NCBI RefSeq assembly: GCF_004959775.1
Contig: NZ_SJZG01000009.1
Coordinates: 94,464-158,463, forward strand
Reading direction: 5' to 3'
Length of the DNA stretch: 64,000 nt
DNA from: Agromyces sp. H66
GTDB taxonomy: Bacteria > Actinomycetota > Actinomycetes > Actinomycetales > Microbacteriaceae
The notes beneath the pieces were generated by a model, which worked only from the letters and a program-made list of their open reading frames with translations, was not told where the DNA came from and did no database searches. A program made the position numbers and the translations under genes. Positions 39,072 through 48,120 of the stretch are shown here, in pieces. The number at the start of each line of letters is the position of its first letter. Within the stretch, counting starts at the first letter, position 1.

Positions 39072-39701
39072 ATGACGGACGCACTGGAGTCGGAGCCCGC
39101 CGTCGCGGCGCAGATCTTCGGGGACCACCTCGACCGCGGCCGCGCCTTCACGGAGTCGCTCGCGCGGCACGGCGAGGAACTCGGGCTCATCGGCCCCTTG
39201 GAGTTGCCTCGGCTCTGGTCGCGCCACATCCTGAACAGCGCCCTCGTCGCCCCACTCTTGCGTCCGGGTCGCGTCGGCGACATCGGTTCCGGTGCCGGGC
39301 TCCCCGGACTCGTGCTCGCCATCATGCGACCCGATGTCTCGTTCACCGTGATCGAGCCGATGGAGCGCCGAGTGGCGTGGCTCGAGCGACAGGTCGCGGA
39401 GTTGGAACTCGGCAACGTCGAGGTCGTGCGCGCGCGTGCGGAGGAATCCAAGTTGAAGGGCGCTCTGGACCAGGTCACAGCCCGCGCGGTCAGTGCCCTT
39501 CGCACGTTGATCCCGATCAGCGCTCCCCTGGTTCGGCCGGGAGGCGAGCTCGTGCTCATGAAGGGTGCCGGCGTGGACGCCGAGATCGCCGCCGCCGAGA
39601 AGGCCATCCGGAAGTATCGCGTGCACGATTACGAGGTGCTCGTGCTCGGCGAGGGCCTGGTCGACGACGTCACGCGCGTGTTTCGCGCGACCGTCGGCTG
39701 A
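39072..39701 (+). CDS. rsmG: 16S rRNA (guanine-527-N7)-methyltransferase RsmG
   Basis: 209 residues from ATG 39072. The SAM-binding core is VGDIGSGAGLPGLVLAIMRP, with FTVIEPMERRVAWLERQ; the family motif SRHILNSALVAPLL precedes it. It methylates G527 of 16S rRNA, and its loss gives low-level streptomycin resistance in other bacteria. The upstream neighbour is jag, the downstream neighbour is the gene-free parS region. No ordinary ribosome site is visible because a parS site is there. Confidence 0.94.
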   Translation: MTDALESEPAVAAQIFGDHLDRGRAFTESLARHGEELGLIGPLELPRLWSRHILNSALVAPLLRPGRVGDIGSGAGLPGLVLAIMRPDVSFTVIEPMERRVAWLERQVAELELGNVEVVRARAEESKLKGALDQVTARAVSALRTLIPISAPLVRPGGELVLMKGAGVDAEIAAAEKAIRKYRVHDYEVLVLGEGLVDDVTRVFRATVG

Positions 39702-40432
39702 TGCGTCGCACCATTCACGCGCGTGCGTTCGGCGACATGCCTGGGCGGGGACGCGTGGCCCAGGTGTGACGCTGCCACTCCGCCTCAATGACGCGCTCAC
39801 GTCGGTTTCGTCGCGGTCATCTGCGTGCTGGGCGAGCTTGTCCGGGCCGGGCCGGGTCGCGTGATCGTGATCCGACGCTCGGACGCTGCGACGGCGGCGC
39901 GGTGTCGGCGCGGTGTCGGCGCGGATGGCTGCGTGACGGGCGCATGCCGACAGCGCGGACGTGTCCGGCGGCCGCGCCGCGTCGCTCCGGCGCACGTCCC
40001 GCAACGGCCTCCCAGCTCGTTCGATGATCTGGACCGCCGTATGGCCGACTTGGTGTGGGTCGTTCCGCTGAGCGCGGTCGGGCTCCTGCGACGGAGCGGG
40101 GTCGGAGCGTCGGTCACTGCGACGCCGTGCTCGCGGGTGGCGTGAAGCTGTGATGTCGCAGGTCGAGCAGAGGCGGGTCCGCCGCGTCGCGGCCGACCTC
40201 GCGGGTCGGACGCAGGTCGCCCTTCGAGACGGTCGGTTCTGAATTCCGCGAGGATGCGCTCGCGAGACGCGCGTTGACCGATGAGGCGTCCCAGGGCGTC
40301 CGGGGCGCCCGGGTGCCTCCTCCTCCTCGGCTGCCCACTGCCTCGTCATGCGGGTCGGGTGGGCCCGCCCGCCGCTGCTCACGTCTCGAGCCGGCATTCC
40401 CTGGAGTTGGAGGATATGGCGCCGTCGTCGTT

Positions 40433-40651
40433 CGGTCCCCCACCGACGATCGCAAGCCCGAGGTCATGGGCACGAACTCGTGGCTGCGGGGTTCGATTGA
40501 GGATCGGCCTGCTGCTCGCCGATCGCCGTGATCGGTTCGTTGATCGCCCACGGGGCTGGTGCACCCTCACTCACCTCCGCGGGTGCCGTTGGCGACGTGA
40601 AGTCACCCACCGTGTGATCGTCCGTCGTACGGTCCCCCACCGACGATCGCA
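40433..40651. repeat. 22-bp direct repeat
   Basis: A 22-bp word beginning CGGTCCCCCACCGACGATCG is identical at 40433-40454 and 40630-40651, 197 bp apart. This spacing is close to the 190-bp period seen further right, so both may come from one decayed array. Confidence 0.6.
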
Positions 40652-40709
40652 TCACCCATTCCATGCTGCTCGGCAGATCCCCAGCGAGCGGCATCCTCTG
40701 GGAAGGGGC

Positions 40710-40723
40710 GTTTCACGTGAAAC
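40710..40723. promoter_or_regulatory. parS site 2
   Basis: GTTTCACGTGAAAC, perfect, in the gene-free region. Confidence 0.93.
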
Positions 40724-41436
40724 GTCTTCGTCGAGGAGTGGCTGAGCGCCGCGATCGGTTCGCCTCAGCGCAGTGTCTTCGGGTTCGGTTCGTCCCGGCG
40801 CCGCCCGATCTCAGTTCTCTATGAGGGCCGCAGTCTACGAACCCCGTTCTTCATATGAAGCGCCGATGCCGATCGGCGGTCGTCCGCCGCGGTCGCCGCC
40901 AATGGTCGTTCGCGCGCCCGCCCATATCACTGACCCGTGGTGGCGGGCTAGGAGGAATCCCGCTGGCGGTGCATGTCTGCCAGCGACAGGGACCTTCGGT
41001 GCCCGCTACCGGCGCGGTGACGATGGGGCTGTTCGTGATCTGCCATGCCCGGCACCTGCAGACGGCGATCGCCAGCGACGCCAAGCACGTTCACGACGCG
41101 GCGTGGCTGTGTCTGCGCGCGATGGCGTCGAGCAGCGTTCACGGCCGCTCGCTGATGCCCCCGAACCCCAGCCGTTTCTGCCGACGACGGCGAGCGGGTC
41201 GCACTCATTCAGTAAGCGTTGCCCGCCGTCGTGAAGTCGTGGTCGACGAGGCGCAAGGTGTGAGGCCACTCTGCGACGCGACGGCGCCGGGGCCGTGGCG
41301 TAGCCCGCGCCTCGGTCGTGCATCGGGAGTTCGGCCGCCACCTCGCGGCGCCGGCTTTCCCGGCAACCGACGCTGGCGTTGCATCGTTCTGTTGTCCGCC
41401 GATGGGCGATGGAGCGCCGGCCGCCCGCGGATGGTG

Positions 41437-41450
41437 TTTTCACGTGAAAC
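41437..41450. promoter_or_regulatory. parS site 3 (one mismatch)
   Basis: TTTTCACGTGAAAC differs from the core palindrome by the first base only. Confidence 0.85.
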
Positions 41451-41578
41451 GTGGGTGTTGTGGTGGCGTCCACCACGATCGCCGCACGGGTTCGCTTCCG
41501 CACCTCGCGGATCAGACCATCCGTCGTCGCCATGTGTCACGTCGGGCCTCCGACGGGCGGCTGCCGTGGGTGATTCGT

Positions 41579-41592
41579 GTTTCACGTGAAAC
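41579..41592. promoter_or_regulatory. parS site 4
   Basis: GTTTCACGTGAAAC, perfect, 142 bp from site 3. Confidence 0.93.
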
Positions 41593-41732
41593 GCTGAGCG
41601 CTGGCCGAGGTGACGGGGGCCCGTGATCCGATCACGCGACCTGTAGTTCCGCGTTTCCAGCACCACCCTCAGGGCCTGGTGCCTGTTTTCGATCCGCAGC
41701 CAATTTGCGATATCGAAGGCCGCCCACCCCCC

Positions 41733-41746
41733 GTTTCACGTGAAAC
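41733..41746. promoter_or_regulatory. parS site 5
   Basis: GTTTCACGTGAAAC, perfect, followed by A as in the full 16-bp consensus. Confidence 0.93.
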
Positions 41747-42847
41747 ATCCGGTGGAATGGTCGAACGCTTCGATCGGCCGTCTGTGTGCAGTTGATGCTC
41801 CCGCAGATCGCCTCGCCCCGCCGCTGGTCCAGGTGTCGCTCCTACAGCGACGGGTCGTCACGCACCCGCGAACGTCAGGTCAGACACGTGCGGGCCCACG
41901 GTGCCGACCGGACGGTCCCTCGCTGTACTCGGCTGCAGGTCGGCTGTCGTCGGAGGTTTCACTCCGATCTCGACGCAAGGTCCTCGAACGGGATCGACCC
42001 CCGGTCCGCGAATTCTGCTCCCCACGTGAGATTCCTCTGCGGGCCGACTGACGCGATTGCACCACCGTCGCGGCTGCTGCAGCGCGTTGGTATGACGATG
42101 GGAGCACACGGGTTCGAACCGGCGCGCACGGCGCAATGACGACAAGAATCGCCGCTGCGCGGATGACCGGAGATCGGGTGCCTTCGTCGAGGAGCAAATC
42201 TCGCGAGCCGCCGTGACCCCATGGCATCAATCGGTTTCGGCCATGGAAGCCCACTCGGGCCCAGGCCAAGCCCAAGCGCCGACGGCCGGTTCAAGCTGGC
42301 CGTCGCCGCTACGGCCGCACTCGACTCTGAGCTGCAATGCGCCAATCCAGATGCATCGGCAACGACGCTCAGTGGTGCGTGTTCGCACGAAGAGGATTCG
42401 ACCACATCGGGCGACGATGGGCCTTCGTCGCACCCACCTGATGTCGGGCAGCCCGAGCCGCCCGGTGCGCCCGGTCTGATGATGCCTCGAGCGGGGTGGT
42501 GGAGCTCGATGACGAAATTGCCGCCGACACGTCGGCGGATGGCAGTGCTGCCGCCACCGGTCGCCTGTGAACCTGGCGACCTCGTCTGCGCGACGCCGTC
42601 GTCTCACGCCGGGTTGGATATGCCAGACCGACGTCACAAGAAGATGCAATGAGCACTGTGAGCACTCGGGCGCCAGGTCTCGTCAACGTCGCCCTCGGGT
42701 CCGCCCTCCCAGAGCTCGAGTTCGAGGGTGGGTTCGAACGGAGCCCGAGCGAGCGCGACTGGGAGGACCCGGATCAACACGACGGCGTTCACAGGTCAGC
42801 CGTGGGCGTGCGCCGAAGGCAGCGCCCGGCGCAGCGTTCGCGACCGC

Positions 42848-43227
42848 CCCTGACGCCGTATCGTTCCAATCCTCGGTCGAACGGCTGGACTCGAGCTCCG
42901 CGACACCGCGGCTCAGCGATGTCCGCAAGCGTGCGCTCCCCAGCCGCGGAGTCCACTCCTCTCACGTTTGGACCGCCGATCATCCGAAGCGGTGGATCCG
43001 CGTGCCACACCGGCTCGTCATTCCGTGACGACGACCGGCCTGACGCCGTATCGGGAGAATCATCCCGCGAACCGATGGACTCGAGCTCCGCGACACCGCG
43101 GCAGGGCCACGTCCGCAAGGGTGCACTCCCCATCCACGGAATCCACCCTCCTGGAGTCTGGACCGCCGGTGGTCCAACGTGGTAGATCTGCGTGCCGCAC
43201 CAGCTCATCGTGCCGCGACGACCGAGG
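42848..43227. repeat. Diverged 190-bp tandem repeat, two copies
   Basis: Landmarks recur exactly 190 bp apart: TGACGCCGTATCG at 42851 and 43041, and GGACTCGAGCTCCGCGACAC near 42888 and 43078. Between the landmarks the copies are similar but not identical, so the duplication is old. The reading frames through the copies are not conserved as a protein repeat. Confidence 0.7.
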
Positions 43228-43414
43228 CATAGTCCTTCCATGACGACCGAGGCATCGTTCGTCCATCCGTCGACTGCAGGCGCCGACGATTGCGAACTCC
43301 GACGCCGACGCCGACCCCGGAAACACGACGTGACACCAGCGATGGTGGAGCACGCACCCAACGCAGGCGGGAACTCGGACGGCGTTCCAGGGCCCGGATC
43401 GCCATCGAGAAGAT

Positions 43415-43428
43415 GTTTCACGTGAAAC
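43415..43428. promoter_or_regulatory. parS site 6
   Basis: GTTTCACGTGAAAC, perfect, about 205 bp before the parA start. Confidence 0.93.
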
Positions 43429-43632
43429 GGCCGGATGCGTCCCATCCGCCCCGGCGGCGGCATGACCGGGCTTTCGTCGAACTCGTCCTCCCCAACTCCA
43501 ATCCCCGCATCAGGCCGAGGCTCGGCCGCGTTCCACACGTTCGCCTCCGTCGCCGCCGGTTAGGCTTGAGTCTCAGGTCGGCCCGCGCATCGCCGATCAC
43601 GCGCGGCACGAGCATGGGTGGGAGTAGTTGGA

Positions 43633-46077
43633 ATGGGACAGGGCGGAGGACGCGGGTGGTTTCACCGCAAGCGCCACCAGCCCGATGCAGATGAAGTCGG
43701 CGGCACGACGCACGCGAGTTCTGACTGGAGGAGCATTCGCACCGGAGACCCGAGTGAAGTCATGTCGACTCTCTCGACACCCCCACCTCCAGCACCCGAG
43801 CCAGACGACCCCACGCAGTGGAGCCCCGAAGCCCGCGGCATCATTCCTGCCAGTCAGCCTGCACAGTCCCCGTCGACCGGCAATGAGCGACGCGAGAATC
43901 ACGAGGGCGTGCACGCCGAGCCGCGAGCATCACATCTTCCCGACCGCGGTCCGGCGTACGGCATGAACGCGGGCGGATCGGTGCATGAGAATGGACGCGA
44001 GCAACACGCGCCCGACCTTGGGGCGTCGGATCCTGGCCAGCCACGCGTCGACGACCGTGGCTCCCAAACCGTCTCGGCCGCCTCAGATCAGGTGAGTTGG
44101 CCGGCTACTCCCCCGACGGCGAGCATCGATTGGGATGCGGCGACCGCCGCGGCGCTGAGCGACGAGCCTGATCGCGCGGGCCCGGCAAGCAGCCCGAGGA
44201 CGATCTCGGGGTCGACCGCGGACCGACTGCTCGAGGACATCATCAGGGAGATCGTCGGCGATGCGGCGGCCGATACCGTCTCATCTCTGCAACCATCACG
44301 CGGCGAATCAGGCGCTGAATCAGCTGAAACGTCGGACGCATCGGATACCCCCGAGACCGACGGCTCCGTGGCATCGCCCGCCGCACCAGACGAAGCATTT
44401 GCGCAGCCGACGACGACGAGCGTCGAACCAGCCGATGACACCGAGCCCGCCGACGGCGCCAGCCCGTCCATCGGCGGCGATATGGACGTGGAGCCGAGCA
44501 CCGCCAGGCTTCCCGAAGCAGACACGACGCGGCCACCGACGGCCGCATCCGCTGAAGCGGACACCGCCTTCGGTAACGACCGGGCGGTCGAGACGGAACC
44601 ACGACTCCAGGAGACACTCGGCGACGCGTCGGTTCCCGGTGCCGCCGCAGCGCCCGACACGGGCGACGGGGGTGTAACCGAATCGGTCTCATACGAACCG
44701 GAGGGCGGGGAGTCCACCTCGACGTCGCCTGTGCCGACCGGCACGGCCAGCTTCCACGCCGACCACGAGCAGGCCTCGACCGCACCCAAGGTTCACCCAC
44801 AGTCGGCTGACGAGAATCCCGCCGCTCCGGAACATCTCATCGTGGCGGCGACCGACGAATCCTCCGGGTCCCTCGTTGAACCCGATCAAACCCCCACCGA
44901 GGAGTCTGGGCCCTCATATACGGCAGCCGTCTCGCGGTTCACGCCCGACGCACACCTCGAGTCGACTGCTGGTGAAGAACTGGGCGGCGCCGCTCCAACG
45001 GATCACGTCACCGAAGACGAGCGCGTCGGCCTCGAGGGGCGTGCCGCATATCCCTTGAACGCATCGTGGCCGACCGAGGCTTCGATCGCCGCCACGACGA
45101 CTGGCGAGGGCGTAGACGTTTCACGTGAAACTCTCGTCCGTTCGCCCGCTGTTCCCGTTTCACGTGAAACGGTCATCGAATACGGAGGAACTCCCCTGGC
45201 TGATCAACTCGCCGATGAGACTCGTCGGCGCCTCGCGCTCGATGAGGCCGTGCTCCCCCTCCCCCAGAGCACGCGAATCTTCACCATCTCGAATCAGAAG
45301 GGCGGCGTCGGGAAGACCACGACTGCCGTGAACCTTGCTGCTGCACTGGCTCGTTCCGGTGCCCGCGTGCTCGTGGTCGACCTCGACCCCCAGGGCAACG
45401 CCTCCACAGCGCTCGGCGTCGACCATCGATCCGAACAACAGAGCGTCTACGAGGTGCTGGTCGCCGACCTGCCGCTCACCGAGGTCATTCGTCCGTCGAC
45501 CGAGCATGAGCGCTTGGACTGCGTGCCCGCGACCATTCATCTCGCGGGCGCCGAGATCGAGCTGGTCTCCCTCGTTGCCCGCGAGCAGCGCCTTCGCCGG
45601 GCGCTCGATGCCCACCTGGCATCGATGGAGCGACCGTATGACTACGTCTTCATCGACTGCCCTCCGTCGCTCGGCCTCCTCACGATCAATGCCTTCGTCG
45701 CGGCGCGTGAAGTGCTCATCCCGATCCAGTGCGAGTACTACGCGCTCGAGGGACTCTCGCAGCTTCTCAGCAACATCGAGCTCATCGAGAAGCACCTCAA
45801 TCCCGAGCTCCGGCTGACGACGATCCTGCTCACGATGTACGACTCTCGCACCAACCTGGCGCAACAGGTCGCACAGGAAGTGCGTGACCACTTCCCCACC
45901 CAGACGCTCGAGACGATCATCCCGCGTTCGGTGCGGGTATCCGAGGCGCCCAGCTACGGGCAGAGCGTCATCAGCTACGACTTCGGGTCGACCGGGTCGT
46001 TGTCCTACCGCGAGGCGGCCGCCGAGATCGCGCGCCGATCCGTCGCCAACCCGAAGGAACACGCGAATGGCAACTAA
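43633..46077 (+). CDS. parA: Chromosome-partitioning ATPase ParA with long acidic N-terminal extension
   Basis: 814 residues from ATG 43633, which has GGGAG eight bases upstream; a GTG at 43618 is also in frame. The last 270 residues are a normal ParA: deviant Walker A KGGVGKTTT around 556-564, LVVDLDPQGNASTALG, FIDCPPSLGLL and a C-terminal DNA-binding basic region. The first 545 residues are rich in Asp, Glu, Ser, Thr, Pro and Ala, without a recognisable domain, and look disordered. Two parS sites lie inside (residues about 496-500 and 509-513), each read as VSRET. ParA segregates the origin with ParB. A start near the core is possible but no ribosome site was found there. Confidence 0.85.
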   Translation: MGQGGGRGWFHRKRHQPDADEVGGTTHASSDWRSIRTGDPSEVMSTLSTPPPPAPEPDDPTQWSPEARGIIPASQPAQSPSTGNERRENHEGVHAEPRASHLPDRGPAYGMNAGGSVHENGREQHAPDLGASDPGQPRVDDRGSQTVSAASDQVSWPATPPTASIDWDAATAAALSDEPDRAGPASSPRTISGSTADRLLEDIIREIVGDAAADTVSSLQPSRGESGAESAETSDASDTPETDGSVASPAAPDEAFAQPTTTSVEPADDTEPADGASPSIGGDMDVEPSTARLPEADTTRPPTAASAEADTAFGNDRAVETEPRLQETLGDASVPGAAAAPDTGDGGVTESVSYEPEGGESTSTSPVPTGTASFHADHEQASTAPKVHPQSADENPAAPEHLIVAATDESSGSLVEPDQTPTEESGPSYTAAVSRFTPDAHLESTAGEELGGAAPTDHVTEDERVGLEGRAAYPLNASWPTEASIAATTTGEGVDVSRETLVRSPAVPVSRETVIEYGGTPLADQLADETRRRLALDEAVLPLPQSTRIFTISNQKGGVGKTTTAVNLAAALARSGARVLVVDLDPQGNASTALGVDHRSEQQSVYEVLVADLPLTEVIRPSTEHERLDCVPATIHLAGAEIELVSLVAREQRLRRALDAHLASMERPYDYVFIDCPPSLGLLTINAFVAAREVLIPIQCEYYALEGLSQLLSNIELIEKHLNPELRLTTILLTMYDSRTNLAQQVAQEVRDHFPTQTLETIIPRSVRVSEAPSYGQSVISYDFGSTGSLSYREAAAEIARRSVANPKEHANGN
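45118..45131. promoter_or_regulatory. parS site 7 (inside the parA extension)
   Basis: GTTTCACGTGAAAC, perfect, within the coding frame of parA. Confidence 0.93.
45157..45170. promoter_or_regulatory. parS site 8 (inside the parA extension)
   Basis: GTTTCACGTGAAAC, perfect, 39 bp from site 7 in the same frame. Confidence 0.93.
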
Positions 46078-47050
46078 ACGAACCGGGCTCGGGCGAGGAA
46101 TCGGAGCCCTCATTCCGAGCAGTGACGAGTCGACTCGTCCGACTCGTCCAGTGGATGTCTTCTTCCCCGACGCCGAGTCCACGCCGGCGACGGCGATCGC
46201 CGCAGTGGAGCAGGCGGCGACCGCCGAGGGACTCATCACGGTGCCGGGCGCGCGTCTCGCACGACTCGATCCCAATGACATCGTCCCGAATGCCCAGCAG
46301 CCACGGAGCGTGTTCGACCCCGACGACCTCGCGGAACTCGTGCACTCGATCCGCGAGTTCGGGGTGCTGCAGCCGATTGTGGTGCGGCCGCATCCGATCG
46401 AACCCGGCAAGTATGAACTCGTCATGGGTGAGCGGCGGCTGCGGGCGACCAAGGAGGCCGGGCTCGAGACGATCCCCGCGGTCGTGAAGGACACGGCCGA
46501 TGAAGCGATGCTGCGCGACGCGCTTCTCGAGAACCTCCACCGTTCGCAGCTCAATCCACTGGAAGAGGCCTCGGCCTATCAGCAACTGCTGTCCGACTTC
46601 GGGATCACGCAGGAGGAACTCGCCGCTCGACTCGGCCGTTCGCGTCCACAGGTCACCAACACCCTGCGTCTGCTCAAGCTGCCCGAGTCGGTGCAGGTCC
46701 GTGTCGCCGCCGGCGTACTCAGTGCCGGCCACGCGCGTGCCATCCTCTCGATCGGCGGCGATGCCGAGGCGATGCAGCGATTCGCCGACAAGATCGTCAA
46801 TGAGGAGCTGTCCGTACGAGCGGCCGAAGCGCTCGCCACGAGCACTCCGAAGCCTTCGCGTGCGAAGCCGGCCGCAGGCAAGCGCCAGGACTTCCTGGAC
46901 GACCTCGCCGGGCGGCTCGGTGACCGACTGAACACCCGGGTGCGCATCGCACTCGGCGCGCGAAAAGGGCAGATCAGCATAGATTTCGCTACGGTACAGG
47001 ATCTCCGGCGCATCCTCTCGGATCTCGGCGAAGAACTCGAGGGCGTGTGA
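46067..47050 (+). CDS. parB: Chromosome-partitioning protein ParB
   Basis: 327 residues from ATG 46067, overlapping the parA stop by 11 bp. N-terminus TKRTGLGRGIGALIPSSDES, CTPase/clamp domain with NAQQPRSVFD and VMGERRLRATKEAGLETIPA (the GERR box), helix-turn-helix domain (ITQEELAARLGRSRPQVTNT) and a C-terminal dimerisation domain. ParB binds parS and spreads as a CTP-dependent clamp. The eight parS sites around its gene are its loading points. Confidence 0.96.
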   Translation: MATKRTGLGRGIGALIPSSDESTRPTRPVDVFFPDAESTPATAIAAVEQAATAEGLITVPGARLARLDPNDIVPNAQQPRSVFDPDDLAELVHSIREFGVLQPIVVRPHPIEPGKYELVMGERRLRATKEAGLETIPAVVKDTADEAMLRDALLENLHRSQLNPLEEASAYQQLLSDFGITQEELAARLGRSRPQVTNTLRLLKLPESVQVRVAAGVLSAGHARAILSIGGDAEAMQRFADKIVNEELSVRAAEALATSTPKPSRAKPAAGKRQDFLDDLAGRLGDRLNTRVRIALGARKGQISIDFATVQDLRRILSDLGEELEGV

Positions 47051-47086
47051 GACGTCCTCGCCCGCAGAATCGCTCCTGACGAACCG

Positions 47087-47121
47087 AAACGCCCGTGTCG
47101 AGCAGCTCGACACGGGCGTTT
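47087..47121. terminator. Bidirectional terminator between parB and ddl
   Basis: A perfect 17-bp inverted repeat (47087-47103 with 47105-47121) has AAAC at one end and GTTT at the other. It can stop transcripts from the convergent parB and ddl genes. Confidence 0.85.
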
Positions 47122-47143
47122 GTACAGCGCCGGGAATCAGTCC

Positions 47144-48103
47144 TCAGGATGCGCGAGCCGCCGCGGCGTGTACCAAGCCGCTGTAGATGGTCGAGGCATC
47201 CGTTCCCGATGCCTCGATCGCAAGGGGAACGAGCGACGTCTCGGTGAGTCCGGGGATCACGTTGACCTCGAGGAACCACGGCACGCCATCGTCATCGACG
47301 ATGAAGTCGACGCGAGAAAGGTCGCGGAGTCCGAGTGTGCGGTGCGCGAGCACCGCGGCATCTGACACCCTCGCGGAGATGTCGTCGCTGAGACGCGACG
47401 GAGCGTAGAAGGTGGTCTCCCCGGCGTTGTACCTGGCTTGGAATCCGTACACCCCGTCGACCGGCTCGATCTCGACCGGCACCAGGGCGCGAGGCCCGTC
47501 TCCCCGGTCGATCACGGCGACCGCGATCTCGGTGCCGACGATCCGACGTTCCACCACGGCCACCTCGTCGTACGTGAACGCCTCGACCATCGCGCGCGGA
47601 AGGTCGTTCGGGTCGCCGACGATCGTGACGCCCTGCGCCGAGCCGCCCGACCCCGGCTTCACCACGAGATCGCCCTCGAGCGCTTCGCGCACGACGCGGA
47701 GCACGCTCGCCGCGCCGAGCTCACGGAATGCCTCGTGCGACAGCACGATCGATTCGGGCACCGCGATGCCGGCCTCCGCCACGAGCGAGCTCGCCACCGG
47801 CTTCGACCACGCCTGACGAGCCGAAGAGCCGGTCGACCCGACCGTCGGCACGCCGAGCGCCCGGAGCAGGTCGAGCAACGATCCGTCCTCGCCGCTCGAC
47901 CCGTGAAGCGCGGGAAACACCACATCGGGGCGCTGACGCGCGAGGAACGGCAGCAGCCCGGCATCCGGATCGCGCAGCTCCACGCGGTGACCCGCATCGG
48001 AGAGGGCGTCGGCCACCCGGCGGCCGGAGCGAAGCGAGACATCGCGCTCGTGCGAGATCCCGCCCGCCAGCACGACGACATACAGGCCACTGGATTCGCT
48101 CAT
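47144..48103 (-). CDS. ddl: D-alanine--D-alanine ligase family protein
   Basis: 319 residues from ATG 48103; an open stretch to 48412 overlaps the aminotransferase and is not conserved. ATP-grasp features: FPALHGSSGEDGSLLDLLRA, VVKPGSGGSAQGVTIV, and the Mg site LEVNVIPGLTETSLVPLAIE. The family joins D-Ala to D-Ala for peptidoglycan. It is shorter than the main actinobacterial Ddl (about 360) and lies next to an aminotransferase, as in some Microbacteriaceae. Whether it is the main or a second Ddl cannot be told. Confidence 0.85.
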   Translation of the reverse strand: MSESSGLYVVVLAGGISHERDVSLRSGRRVADALSDAGHRVELRDPDAGLLPFLARQRPDVVFPALHGSSGEDGSLLDLLRALGVPTVGSTGSSARQAWSKPVASSLVAEAGIAVPESIVLSHEAFRELGAASVLRVVREALEGDLVVKPGSGGSAQGVTIVGDPNDLPRAMVEAFTYDEVAVVERRIVGTEIAVAVIDRGDGPRALVPVEIEPVDGVYGFQARYNAGETTFYAPSRLSDDISARVSDAAVLAHRTLGLRDLSRVDFIVDDDGVPWFLEVNVIPGLTETSLVPLAIEASGTDASTIYSGLVHAAAARAS

Positions 48104-48120
48104 GATCAGGGTATTCTCCA

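Larger units (their letters stand above)
39702..43632. other. Gene-free parS region between rsmG and parA
   Basis: About 3.9 kb separate rsmG and parA. Open frames up to 250 codons exist on both strands, but none has a ribosome site with a believable, non-repetitive product, and several simply read through parS sites or repeats. The stretch carries five parS sites, a diverged 190-bp tandem repeat and shorter repeats. Base composition is less biased by codon position than in neighbouring genes. It looks like a centromere-like loading zone or decayed sequence. Confidence 0.6.

Noticed and set aside
40855..41589. 244-codon plus-strand frame in the parS region
   Set aside because: Begins without a ribosome site, crosses two parS sites and changes composition several times; treated as chance.
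42789..43538. 249-codon minus-strand frame in the parS region
   Set aside because: It reads through the 190-bp repeats and a parS site (FHVKH), has no ribosome site and no recognisable protein.
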